Below are positions 9,301 through 16,338 of a DNA stretch of 27,567 nt, piece by piece. The first letter of the stretch is position 1. Each line of letters opens with the position of its first letter. A program made the position numbers and the translations under genes. This stretch comes from a virus. The stretch is from positions 1 through 27,567 of the IMG/VR virus record IMGVR_UViG_3300031746_000134; one strand, written 5' to 3'. The notes beneath the pieces are model-generated. The model saw only the letters and a list, made by a program, of their open reading frames with translations. It ran no database searches and had not been told where the DNA came from.

Positions 9301-10304
9301 AAGCCAATATCAAACATCCCTTCAAATCCTGTAATTTCTATATCTAAGGTTGTTATGTTTGGATCAATGTGGTAAAATTTATCAATGATACCAAACTCTT
9401 GAGTGTCATTAAATGAATAGATGTATCCAAGTTCTAAATATGAATAGGTTGTGTCAAGATTATCAAAACTTAATCTTATACTTTTGTCCGTAATTCTGCC
9501 ACCCAAAAGACCGTGATGGCTTATTCCTTCATTAGCATAAAGACCTGCAGTTATTTGTATAGCATTTGTTTCTGTAAAAAAAGAAGTCCTATCAAAGCTT
9601 TCTGTCGCGTACCTTGCAAAGAATATCCAGTTACCAGCCTTAACTGAACCAGAGCTTCCTAAACCATTAAATTGTACATCGATATGGTTTTCACTTTCGT
9701 GAAGCATATTTACAACGTTTGGAAATGAATTGTTCCAATATCTTCTTGCTAAAGAATTGACAACTCCATTTTTATCAAATCCAGAATTTATAACGCGTAA
9801 AGGATTATTTCCACTTGCTAGATAAAGGTTTATAGAACCGTCATAATCCTGTCTTGCAAACATATCAATCTGGTAATTACAATCAAAGTTGAAAAGACTT
9901 GTTGTAAAAGGTTGATTTAAAGAAGCCGGATCTCTTGATGGATTACCTCCTGTAAAGTTAAATAATGGAGCATAACTTTTAGTAGCACCAAAACCTGTAA
10001 GTGAAACGTTTTGATTTACAAGAGCAGCCGGAGCTGGATAACATCCTATTTCACCAAGACCTGTATCTGGATTAACTGAAGCTATATATCCAATACCATT
10101 ATACTCACATTTTCCAATTGGAATAAATCCTTTGTTTAAAGCAAATCTATATTCATTACCACCAATATTAGTAACAACAAGACCTTTACCATCAACATCA
10201 AGAAGTCTGACATTTTTCATCCTTCTAGCCGTATCGTTTGAAAGCTTTAAAATATCAATATCTCTATTGTCGCCTTTTAAAAATTCATTTATTTGTACCG
10301 CCAT
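6384..10304 (-). CDS. Muzzle / tail stabilization-like protein (crAss-like), 1306 aa
   Basis: This is the largest complete gene. The protein is beta-rich throughout, with many aromatic and Asn/Asp residues and no signal peptide. Near the N-terminus, residues 60-91 carry FIPIGKCEYNG, IGYIASVNPDTG and GEIGCYP. I associate this block with the large stabilization or muzzle protein of crAss-like phages, which closes the distal end of the short tail; their members are also about 1000-1400 residues. No coiled coil or tape-measure character is present. It lies between the SET-domain gene (3-base gap) and the ejection-like gene (12-base gap), the expected place between connector/ring proteins and cargo. 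The family call relies on remembered motif similarity. A receptor-contacting role for the middle region is possible but not shown. Confidence 0.65.
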   Translation of the reverse strand: MAVQINEFLKGDNRDIDILKLSNDTARRMKNVRLLDVDGKGLVVTNIGGNEYRFALNKGFIPIGKCEYNGIGYIASVNPDTGLGEIGCYPAPAALVNQNVSLTGFGATKSYAPLFNFTGGNPSRDPASLNQPFTTSLFNFDCNYQIDMFARQDYDGSINLYLASGNNPLRVINSGFDKNGVVNSLARRYWNNSFPNVVNMLHESENHIDVQFNGLGSSGSVKAGNWIFFARYATESFDRTSFFTETNAIQITAGLYANEGISHHGLLGGRITDKSIRLSFDNLDTTYSYLELGYIYSFNDTQEFGIIDKFYHIDPNITTLDIEITGFEGMFDIGFEELIKTKPKYDGAITHTQLENRYFAADLFDTTQYDNDSANAILDFAQKITPKYDDSKLLPHISGGLFRGIYNNEMNVYNYTGHFRGEAYAYGIVCVLNNGRETQAFPIEGIDDYSGSTGPSNINGVYRFPNINISPTVVGNDVRIMGVKFDVTSAISSIPQYLLDNVSGFYFVRAKRNETLLYQGLTIPCYNAATGLDIRGIWFLLPDFPQTLRRNENFVPMFEREGDDDNGAQFPYIHRIDYSALFDNEFTFVSWHKKLNKRIDDRFGFYSPDHFFNKTLEISKGFVQPFAKVDFTILNESGASKPDYYYNDNVYTFSTYSKNLTDISNIKEWEPANNNGFSSFFNEGAKTDFNSNFYFFAENLLGKKYIEVRNHAMAWNSYIGMKSAEDLRYSLSNVYKTNVDPSVFDIADLYDLKATNYYKISKFFKIADVVANPSIINNTVFYRGDCFLQRTWLKQLFNPKYGVGVKDDGGGLLDVDWPGPLETIIGERLFTFGTSFSIITENKINTEMRLQNVVNKFFPGSGANIYDFAVKNIEKESQDLNRGYNEVLSVKFYGGFDREVPFVAEKKPAGIMYSNKHVLGSFVDGYRMIDLNAINDYDFRLGKIARLMVLNNVLISIQEFGVNRHFVNEKAILNNGVSAGELLLGTGDILDKKHLNMSDFVGSQHMWSIISTDTSIYGVDYNKRKLWRIIQSQGNLSVEMTSDNYGYRSELHSLCEINSGDSDITELLADNPVCTAGVVAHYDRKHNDIYFTWINGNPLVPGDCDFSRNGKTIVFNEWLSAFHGERTATSPMSLTINEDFFLFNPDIFPSMNPVPNNAGDAWIQDIKISGGVENATVFFGKPEPDISYVEFIVKEPADISKVFDNMHISSSPDDLYKAVYETQHQFSEHFPWRVGDETNFWRDPIYQENLWRIPIIRTQQLHEPVNNIYGVDSRLRGRWIKIRLEYKTRNNIFIKSVLTAFRESKH

Positions 10305-10307
10305 GAT

Positions 10308-12173
10308 TTATGGATTATTTCTTAATGTTGGTGTTGGATTTCTATTCATTACCCAATCAGTTTCTTTTTGAGGAGGAACTCTAATTGCTGTATTTTTTGG
10401 TTTATTAAAAGCATTTAAAGGTATTCTTGCACCAACTTGTATTCCTGGTTGCCATTTACCTTGAACTTTTCCAGCATCAGATCCACCTTCAATTGTTTTT
10501 CCTGCTCCAGGATTATAACGCATACTTGCTTCAGCAGAAAGTCGTAAAGGAAATCTAAATGGCTGAACCTCAAATTTACCTGAAGCACCATAGGTTAAAC
10601 CTGCTTTTGTGTTATTAACATCTCCTTCTTTTCCACTTGCAACATCAACTCCTTTGCTTCGGTAGTAAGCACCAAGTTCAGGCCCTACTTCAGCTCTCAT
10701 TGCACCTTGCTTCCATTTTTCATTTCTGTAAGTAGGAAGACTTTTATTTGCAAACTGAAGTTTATAACCTCCAGCAAAGTCAGCATTAAAACCTAAGTTT
10801 GGATCAACTCCTGCACCGACTCTACCTTCTGCTTGACCAAACACTCCGTTAGATACTTCTTTAGGATCAGTTCTTAAATCCATTTTTCCATAAAGAGAAG
10901 GGGCTTCTCCTGAATATGGAGCATTTACATCTACGGTTCCTGTAGCGTTAAGGCCTATGTTCTTCATCGCGTTGCCACCGATATTACTTTTACCAATAGT
11001 CAATCCGAAGCCAGGAGCTTGTTCTTCATTTGATTTAGAAGCTAGTCCTTGCATGTTTATGCTTAATGGAGAAGCTTGAGCAAATGTATTTTTAAGAACA
11101 GCACCTCCAAATTGGAAACCTCTCAGCATGTCAAAGATTACAGGACCACCCATTGAATGTTCTTGATATGGAGTTCCTTTTCCATAAACAGGAAATAATT
11201 CATCTTTACCAAGAAGTTTTTTGTCCTGGTACATGTTGAAGTATGACTTGTTAAAATCCTTATCAACAACAACATGCTTACCATTTATATTATAAACCGG
11301 AAGACCGCTATACCCTTCTGTAGGTGTTGCTAATTGATATTGGTCTTTATTGTAAGTGCTTGCACCTGGAACGAATATTCTGTCGTTATTCATCGTAGGA
11401 TATCCTGTAACATTCATTGTATTCAGTTTGCCCAATGAAATAGGTTTGTCACCATTCATCATTGGATTAGCATTCATCCAATCCATTGTTGCTTGATGTG
11501 CAGGATTGACAACAGGCTCAGTTCCTCCGCCATCTTGCATTCCATAAAGAGCACTTGATTCAGGAACATGCTTCTTGTAATTCTCAGCAAAATATTCAGC
11601 TTCTTCTGGCGTATTGAATTTAATATCTTCAGAAGAAGGTTTTGGATTTTCATTGTATTCTAATTCAGGACCACCTTTATCTTGCAGTAACGGAACAGCA
11701 TACTTACCCATACTTGCCATGTAATGAGTTCCTTCTCCTTCTGGAGTCATTCCGGTCTTGGGATTTGGGCTTAACATTCTTTTAGCAGCAGGGTTTCCTA
11801 ATTCAGCAGCAATAGCCATACGACCTCTTGACATTCCATCCATTATAGAAGGACCTCCATCTTGCATCATTCTAGCAATGTTTGGTTTCCCAAACCCTTC
11901 TGGCTGTTCAAGTTCTGGTTGCTGTCTGTAATCAACAGTAATTTCTTCTCCTTTTTTTAAATTACGAAGAGGAAGGACAAGTCTTTTATTTCCAACCTTC
12001 TTGCTAATAGAATTTGGATTATCAGAGTGATTATAGTTCTCACCTATATCTTTTGTTGGCCAATCATTAATATGAGCAACACCGATATTTTCTCCGGCTT
12101 TTAAATCCTTGGCAGCCATAAGACCTTTACCCTGGATTTCAGATTTTCCAATTGTTGTTTTAAGCTTTCTCAT
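10308..12173 (-). CDS. SET-domain protein with C-terminal beta-barrel-like region, 621 aa
   Basis: Residues 9-82 match the SET methyltransferase fold in order: GKGLMAAKDLKAGE (15-28, SET-N), NHSDNPN (48-54, the NHSxxPN motif of the S-adenosylmethionine/knot region) and LRNLKKGEEITVDY (69-82, SET-C with the closing tyrosine Y82). The insert between SET-N and the NHS motif is only ~20 residues, far shorter than in typical SET enzymes. Residues 95-220 are Met/Pro/Gly-rich with two QDGG motifs (104-107, 213-216). Residues 126-200 include GEGTHYMAS and a short helix (EEAEYFAENYKK). Residues ~340-360 carry MGGPV and FQFGG. Residues ~387-590 form about nine Gly-rich stretches with alternating polar and hydrophobic residues, as in outer-membrane barrels, ending GIQVGARIPLNAF. 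There is no signal peptide. The start shares one base with the upstream stop (TAATG). The SET homology is well supported; barrel and virion location are inferred. Confidence 0.75.
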   Translation of the reverse strand: MRKLKTTIGKSEIQGKGLMAAKDLKAGENIGVAHINDWPTKDIGENYNHSDNPNSISKKVGNKRLVLPLRNLKKGEEITVDYRQQPELEQPEGFGKPNIARMMQDGGPSIMDGMSRGRMAIAAELGNPAAKRMLSPNPKTGMTPEGEGTHYMASMGKYAVPLLQDKGGPELEYNENPKPSSEDIKFNTPEEAEYFAENYKKHVPESSALYGMQDGGGTEPVVNPAHQATMDWMNANPMMNGDKPISLGKLNTMNVTGYPTMNNDRIFVPGASTYNKDQYQLATPTEGYSGLPVYNINGKHVVVDKDFNKSYFNMYQDKKLLGKDELFPVYGKGTPYQEHSMGGPVIFDMLRGFQFGGAVLKNTFAQASPLSINMQGLASKSNEEQAPGFGLTIGKSNIGGNAMKNIGLNATGTVDVNAPYSGEAPSLYGKMDLRTDPKEVSNGVFGQAEGRVGAGVDPNLGFNADFAGGYKLQFANKSLPTYRNEKWKQGAMRAEVGPELGAYYRSKGVDVASGKEGDVNNTKAGLTYGASGKFEVQPFRFPLRLSAEASMRYNPGAGKTIEGGSDAGKVQGKWQPGIQVGARIPLNAFNKPKNTAIRVPPQKETDWVMNRNPTPTLRNNP

Positions 12174-12916
12174 TACCCAACGTTTCTTGACATTTTAACT
12201 TTAGGAACCAAGTTGTGCATGATTCTTTGGATCTCATTCATGTCATCGCGTGTAACGTGACGGAACGAAGTTTTAGATTTGCTTACATAATGACCAAGAC
12301 GATCCTGTAAGAACATAAATCTATTCTCAGGAACAAGACCATTCATGTAGTCTTCGAAATAAAGCTTTGTCATGCAGTACCAAAAACAAGCTTCTTGATT
12401 TCCATCAAGTATCATTGGAAGACCTTGATCATCTACCATTACACCAAGGTAATCGATAAAGACTGTGTATTCACTATTGAATGTAGATGGATCATCAAAG
12501 TTGAACTTCAAATAAGCACCATCCCAATTGTATTTTGCAATAGAGCATTTGTTTCTGTGAACATTTAAAAGTCGATAAACATTACATGGCATGTAACCTT
12601 TATTGAACTTAACAGGAATCTCAACGTTTCTGTATTGAGCAAAGCCTTCATACATTCCGATTTCATCCGTTTCACACTCTCCACACCATTCAGCGATATC
12701 CCAAATATCAAATTCTTTTCCTTTGACGTTTCGAGCTATTCTTGCCGCGACGTTTTGAACGGTAACATATTTTCCAGATCCAACTTGTTCAATAGATGTA
12801 GCTTCGAAATTTCCAGGTGTACCATCTGAACATGGAACGTTTATGGAATTTGTTCCTCCACAATCAGCAACATTCTTGTTAACTGTGTATGCTGGGTTAT
12901 CGAAATTACTACTCAT
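12173..12916 (-). CDS. Probable ring/connector (neck) protein, 247 aa
   Basis: This soluble protein of 247 residues has no signal peptide or membrane segment. The N-terminus (FDNPAYTVNKNVADCGG) is Cys/Gly-rich. Residues 48-64 (GKYVTVQNVAARIARN) are followed by a CxxC pair (C78, C81) in AEWCGECETDE. The C-terminal third is helical and basic. I do not recognise a named family. Its place in the chain of small genes between the capsid protein and the muzzle-like protein fits one of the stacked ring or connector proteins of crAss-like short tails. It is translationally coupled to the SET-domain gene through a TAATG overlap and follows the 150 aa gene after one base. Confidence 0.6.
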   Translation of the reverse strand: MSSNFDNPAYTVNKNVADCGGTNSINVPCSDGTPGNFEATSIEQVGSGKYVTVQNVAARIARNVKGKEFDIWDIAEWCGECETDEIGMYEGFAQYRNVEIPVKFNKGYMPCNVYRLLNVHRNKCSIAKYNWDGAYLKFNFDDPSTFNSEYTVFIDYLGVMVDDQGLPMILDGNQEACFWYCMTKLYFEDYMNGLVPENRFMFLQDRLGHYVSKSKTSFRHVTRDDMNEIQRIMHNLVPKVKMSRNVG

Positions 12917-12917
12917 C

Positions 12918-13370
12918 TTATCTATATTTATGTCCTGACATGATTAAATCGCACATTTGAAGTCTCAAATTTTGATTGAACCGTAACTTGTAATGTTTCT
13001 TATTTCTTTTTAAAAGAGTTTTATCAAGTGTCAACTTAGGAGTCCAGATCTTGCCATCAGATTCAATGTCATAAACATATCCTTTTCGTTTTGGATTAGC
13101 TGTATTTGAGATCTTAATATAACCAAAGCTTGGTATTGGGAAAACAAATATTTCATTGTTCACTATTAGATCCTGTGCTACTGCTTTCAAAAATGATGTG
13201 AATACATTCTTGGCAATCTGACTGGCTTCTCTTTCTTGTTTAAGTTTGAGAACTTCTTTAAAGCTTTTAAAAGAACGTTTTTCGAATCTCTTTAAATCCA
13301 GTACATCATCGATATAGTTTATCTTGAACGTGTAACCGAATCCATTTGATTCCCATCTTTTGTACTTCAT
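12918..13370 (-). CDS. Small basic protein, weakly HU/IHF-like; function unknown
   Basis: The 150-residue protein is strongly basic (rich in Lys and Arg). Residues 50-90 have a helix followed by a hairpin-like segment (NNEIFVFPIPSFGYIKI). This resembles the stretch of HU/IHF proteins in which a helix leads into the 'gFGtF' beta arm. The flanking regions do not match a full HU/IHF protein, so this is a weak likeness only. crAss-like phages do carry small IHF-like and other short basic genes in the tail-gene region, which makes the comparison reasonable. Alternatives are a ring protein or a small tail-completion protein. It lies 9 bases downstream of the 133 aa gene and one base upstream of the 247 aa gene. 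Confidence 0.55.
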   Translation of the reverse strand: MKYKRWESNGFGYTFKINYIDDVLDLKRFEKRSFKSFKEVLKLKQEREASQIAKNVFTSFLKAVAQDLIVNNEIFVFPIPSFGYIKISNTANPKRKGYVYDIESDGKIWTPKLTLDKTLLKRNKKHYKLRFNQNLRLQMCDLIMSGHKYR

Positions 13371-13379
13371 TCTGTTTAT

Positions 13380-13781
13380 CTAGTGTTTGAATTTATCAAT
13401 TGTTTGACTATTGGCTCTGTTCCAAATTGCTTCCGGATCAGGATGACCAACAATATCTGTAAAGTTCGTTCCTGGATATAGATGTTGATCTCTTCTTGCG
13501 ACATCAAAATCTTGACTACATTCAGGAATTGGAACTGTTGTTTCAACTACATATCTTGCATCTATTAATAATGCATTTCCACTTGCAAGAACTCTGTAAT
13601 GCTTTACTTGCTGAATAGAACCTCCACTACATCCACACCCAACATTAAGCCATACAATCATATCAAATGGCCATTGAGTGTTAATCTTAAATAAGATACC
13701 ACCCATGAACACTCTGTTCTGAAAAGTTACATGACCTTTCTGAGCTACTTGACTTGCGATATTGGAGTTTGGTAATGACAT
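13380..13781 (-). CDS. Small structural/connector protein, 133 aa
   Basis: The protein is predicted to be mostly beta, with an N-terminal polar stretch and a compact Cys/Gly motif (VGCGCSGG, C49 and C51). There is no signal peptide or membrane segment, and the family is not recognised. It begins one base after the stop of the 221 aa gene and is followed after 9 bases by the small basic gene, so it belongs to the same transcript. Size and place fit a head-completion, ring or tail-attachment protein. The CxC pair could bind a metal or form a disulfide, but no partner residues can be assigned. Confidence 0.6.
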   Translation of the reverse strand: MSLPNSNIASQVAQKGHVTFQNRVFMGGILFKINTQWPFDMIVWLNVGCGCSGGSIQQVKHYRVLASGNALLIDARYVVETTVPIPECSQDFDVARRDQHLYPGTNFTDIVGHPDPEAIWNRANSQTIDKFKH

Positions 13782-13782
13782 A

Positions 13783-14448
13783 TTATTCTACTCTACTTTG
13801 TTTTTGAAGTGCATCAGGAGCACTATCACGCCCTTCATTTTTCTCATCAGGTCCAATTTGAATCAGACTGGTGAATTGTTGTATTACGATAAGCTCCAAT
13901 TTATGTACAAGATGACGAGCAATTGGAAATGGATCGTCTTCACTACAAATATTTCTTGGATCCTCAAAGACCGCAATTAAACAAACATATTTTAATCCCT
14001 GTGTAGGGAGATTTTTCAAAATTGCCTTATCATCTACTAATGTAAATGTAGGAACTTTTCCTGTATATTTCTCATATCCAGAAAACATAAACCCTTGAAA
14101 GTTTGACCTTCTAAAAGGATGCATTTTATCAACCGTTCCAAAGTATTTGATACCGTCTTGTCCAAGACTGGCTTCAATTTTAGGAATAGTGATGTAAAAT
14201 TCTTTAACTCCAGAATCAATACCGTTGCAAACCAAATTGCCACATTGAACTTCAAGACAGCATTCTGTAGTAAAATCTTGATCATTTATTTTTTTGAATT
14301 GTCGATACTCATCTTTTAATAAAACAGATCTAACATCCCAACACTTATCGTAGATGAGCTGAATGTCGATTCTTTCATCGTCACCAGAAAAGAAACCTTT
14401 AATTTGATTTCTGATACTGTATCCTACTTCTGCAAGACTTTTTGACAT
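13783..14448 (-). CDS. Probable ring/connector protein, 221 aa
   Basis: This soluble alpha/beta protein of 221 residues starts with a helix (SLAEVGYSIRNQIKGFF). Cysteines cluster at C63, C64, C69 and C74 (ECCLEVQC, NLVC), with another at C36. The C-terminal ~35 residues are polar and probably flexible. No enzymatic motif or named family is recognised. It follows the small membrane-protein gene after 10 bases and precedes the 133 aa gene by one base. In tailed phages, proteins of this size between the capsid gene and the tail tip are usually connector, stopper or ring subunits; that role is inferred from location. Confidence 0.6.
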   Translation of the reverse strand: MSKSLAEVGYSIRNQIKGFFSGDDERIDIQLIYDKCWDVRSVLLKDEYRQFKKINDQDFTTECCLEVQCGNLVCNGIDSGVKEFYITIPKIEASLGQDGIKYFGTVDKMHPFRRSNFQGFMFSGYEKYTGKVPTFTLVDDKAILKNLPTQGLKYVCLIAVFEDPRNICSEDDPFPIARHLVHKLELIVIQQFTSLIQIGPDEKNEGRDSAPDALQKQSRVE

Positions 14449-14458
14449 GGCTTAAATA

Positions 14459-14809
14459 TTAATTGAAAGTACCTATATTTTTGTTTCTAGCAGTCCACAG
14501 CAAGGTGTTGATAAAAGATGCTGACAAACAGCAGAACACCCATTTAACATAGACTGTGTAATCGGTTATGAAATCAAAATTGGTAGAAAAATGGTAGGTA
14601 ATAGACCAGTAGATTATTGTTCCCCAGAAACTTGCCATACATGTAACACAAAGTATTATTGGTTTAGCAAAAAATAATGGGATCCACTCTTGATCAATGA
14701 ACCATTTTCTGATAGGATACCCTATCCTGCCATTATCGACTTCATCAGTTACCTCACGAATGCCAAGACAGGATAGGGATACTACCAAAATTATTTCAAA
14801 AATACCCAT
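14459..14809 (-). CDS. Small integral membrane protein, DUF1360-like (tentative)
   Basis: The 116-residue protein has a hydrophobic N-terminus (residues 3-15), a second hydrophobic block at ~44-72 with a CVTCMASFWG motif (C54, C57), and a third at ~85-105 with a Cys pair (C93, C94). Small membrane proteins with a Cys-x-x-Cys-x-S-x-W-x-G pattern are found in the DUF1360 family, which I suggest with caution. It overlaps the upstream 256 aa gene by one base (TAATG), so its translation is probably coupled to an abundant structural protein. An integral membrane protein in the middle of connector genes is unusual. It could be a superinfection-exclusion factor, an accessory holin or an assembly factor; none is shown by the sequence. 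Confidence 0.65.
   Translation of the reverse strand: MGIFEIILVVSLSCLGIREVTDEVDNGRIGYPIRKWFIDQEWIPLFFAKPIILCVTCMASFWGTIIYWSITYHFSTNFDFITDYTVYVKWVFCCLSASFINTLLWTARNKNIGTFN
14714..14778 (-). repeat. Inverted repeat with two mutually exclusive pairings
   Basis: Plus-strand ccctatcctg (14720-14729) and caggataggg (14769-14778) are perfect 10-base inverted complements separated by 39 bases. A second small hairpin, aggata-ccc-tatcct (14714-14728), uses the same tatcct, so the two structures cannot form together. Both lie within codons 11-32 of the small membrane-protein gene. There is no adjacent T-run, so it is not a standard terminator. Confidence 0.6.
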
Positions 14810-15579
14810 TATAGAGTACCTCCGTTTGCAATTGGAATTAATCCAGCTACAGGTGCATCAAATGCAGCGAAGTTCGCATCACCAGGACGAACGTAGAAGT
14901 AAACTTCTTTTTCGTAATCATTCCAGTGATTTGCTCCATCTACATCTTGAACATCAGAATCCTTACGGATCGTGAAGTGATACTCACAGTAGTTGTCTCC
15001 AAGTACAGGAAGATTTGGTTGAGAACCAAAAGATCCATGACGGATTGGGAACAAACGGCTCATGTACTCAGCATTAAGAACAGCTTGAGTATAAGGAGTA
15101 ACAACAGTTACAGAACCAGAAGGAGCGTAAGCGTTGAAACTTGTTCCAGGTTTACCTGTTAAAGTAATTGTTGTACCAGCAACAACAGCAGTAACAGTAG
15201 CAAACGGATCTGCGTTAATGCTTGCAGCAATAGCAGCAGCAGTTACAGCAGCAGTTGGAGTTCCTCCAGCAGGATCTTCGTAGCAATATGTACGAACAGC
15301 AGGGAATGTTGTTTGAACCTCATAGGTAAACAAATTCGGCAAAGTTTCAACTGTCATACACCACTCGTAAGGGCATTCGCATGAAACAGGAATAACAACA
15401 TCAACATCTACTACTTGTGGAATCTCCGCAGTAGTACACGCTTTGTGTGATTCAACTTGTCCGGCAACCGTAAGTACTCCGTACCCTTCGATTGTTAATG
15501 ATACGTTTGGTACCACATTTGTGATAAGTGCAGGATCGATTTGGTTAATCAAAATCCTATCGGCATGTCTTCTTAACAT
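14809..15579 (-). CDS. Abundant-type structural protein, possibly head decoration or neck, 256 aa
   Basis: The protein is beta-rich, with high Ala, Val, Thr and Pro. The N-terminus is MLRRHADRILINQIDP. Residues 48-74 contain four cysteines (C48, C67, C69, C74; SCECPYEWC). Residues ~95-150 hold an Ala-rich helix and beta hairpins (TVTAVVAGTTITLTGKPG), a small-domain pattern common in phage virion proteins. Residues 185-245 contain YCEYHFTIRKDSD and VYFYVRPGD. Codons are visibly richer in G/C and more regular than in the cargo genes, like those of the capsid gene, which suggests high expression. By place, two genes after the capsid gene's neighbour, it may be an auxiliary capsid, head-fibre base or neck protein. 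No named family is recognised. Confidence 0.65.
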   Translation of the reverse strand: MLRRHADRILINQIDPALITNVVPNVSLTIEGYGVLTVAGQVESHKACTTAEIPQVVDVDVVIPVSCECPYEWCMTVETLPNLFTYEVQTTFPAVRTYCYEDPAGGTPTAAVTAAAIAASINADPFATVTAVVAGTTITLTGKPGTSFNAYAPSGSVTVVTPYTQAVLNAEYMSRLFPIRHGSFGSQPNLPVLGDNYCEYHFTIRKDSDVQDVDGANHWNDYEKEVYFYVRPGDANFAAFDAPVAGLIPIANGGTL

Positions 15580-15603
15580 TTCTTTTTAAATTAAAAATTA
15601 AAC

Positions 15604-16326
15604 TTATGTTATTGACTGAGAATCCTCAGCAATAGCTTGTTGGTATCTTGGTGATTCGTAAATACCTAACTTCTTTCTTATTGCAATTCTTACAATCTCT
15701 TCTCTAGCATGAAAAGGAAGCTCACATGAGATATCCTGATTTGCCGTTGGAGTCGGAATGTTTATCGCTCTTGGGTATCGTAAATAAGTAATCAAAGCTT
15801 CAACACCAAAAGACTGTGTTCCTGTAATACATTGGATAGTTTGACCTATCATTCTGTGGTACAATCTATTGTCAGTTGGTTTGTTGTAAGGATCTCTTTC
15901 TATTTCAAATTCCTTATCAGCAGTCATTCTTTTTGACTTCATGAATTTGGATATTCCCGTAAGTTTACAGTCATTCTCAATGTATTGTATTCTAAATGCA
16001 CAATTCAAAAGAAACATGTATCCATTATTGTCACCGTTTGGATTCCCTGGAGTCGTTACAAAACCAGTTTCATTATACGGCAACTCAAACACTTCACCAC
16101 CCGGTTGATTCACTCCGACGTTCGGAAGCACATCGCGTGCCTCCAGAACTCGAAGATCATCCGTTCTTTTCTGCGTCATCTCAACTTCATTGTATCTATT
16201 CTTTACCCATTCTTCCTGGGCAAGATTTAACAATCGGTTTCCTTCAGCAGGAGTAACAGTACCAGTCTCCTCTTTATTAAGGCCATCTAGTAATGCTGTG
16301 AACATATTTTGAGCAGTGATTATCAT
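15604..16326 (-). CDS. Head-tail connector/adaptor-like (ring) protein, 240 aa
   Basis: Residues 1-60 form helices with a pattern typical of phage head-tail adaptors that bind below the portal: a start-helix (NMFTALLDGLNKEE), then TPAEGNRLLNLAQEEWVKNR, in which a small protein 'plants' helices against the portal ring. The middle (60-160) is mixed, and the C-terminus returns to helix (FHAREEIVRIAIRKKLGIYE). crAss-like phages have such an adaptor or ring-1 protein shortly downstream of the capsid gene, as here. It is followed after 24 bases by the 256 aa structural gene and preceded by the 288 aa gene with a 12-base gap. The assignment is from pattern and context. Confidence 0.6.
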   Translation of the reverse strand: MIITAQNMFTALLDGLNKEETGTVTPAEGNRLLNLAQEEWVKNRYNEVEMTQKRTDDLRVLEARDVLPNVGVNQPGGEVFELPYNETGFVTTPGNPNGDNNGYMFLLNCAFRIQYIENDCKLTGISKFMKSKRMTADKEFEIERDPYNKPTDNRLYHRMIGQTIQCITGTQSFGVEALITYLRYPRAINIPTPTANQDISCELPFHAREEIVRIAIRKKLGIYESPRYQQAIAEDSQSIT

Positions 16327-16338
16327 CTACCTTAACTA

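Noticed and set aside
6384-10304. Tape-measure protein
   Set aside because: The 1306 aa protein is beta-rich without long coiled coil or repeated helices, and no other gene fits, so a long tail is unlikely.
14720-14778. Transcription terminator at the inverted repeat
   Set aside because: The 39-base loop, lack of a following T-run and position inside a gene argue against an intrinsic terminator.
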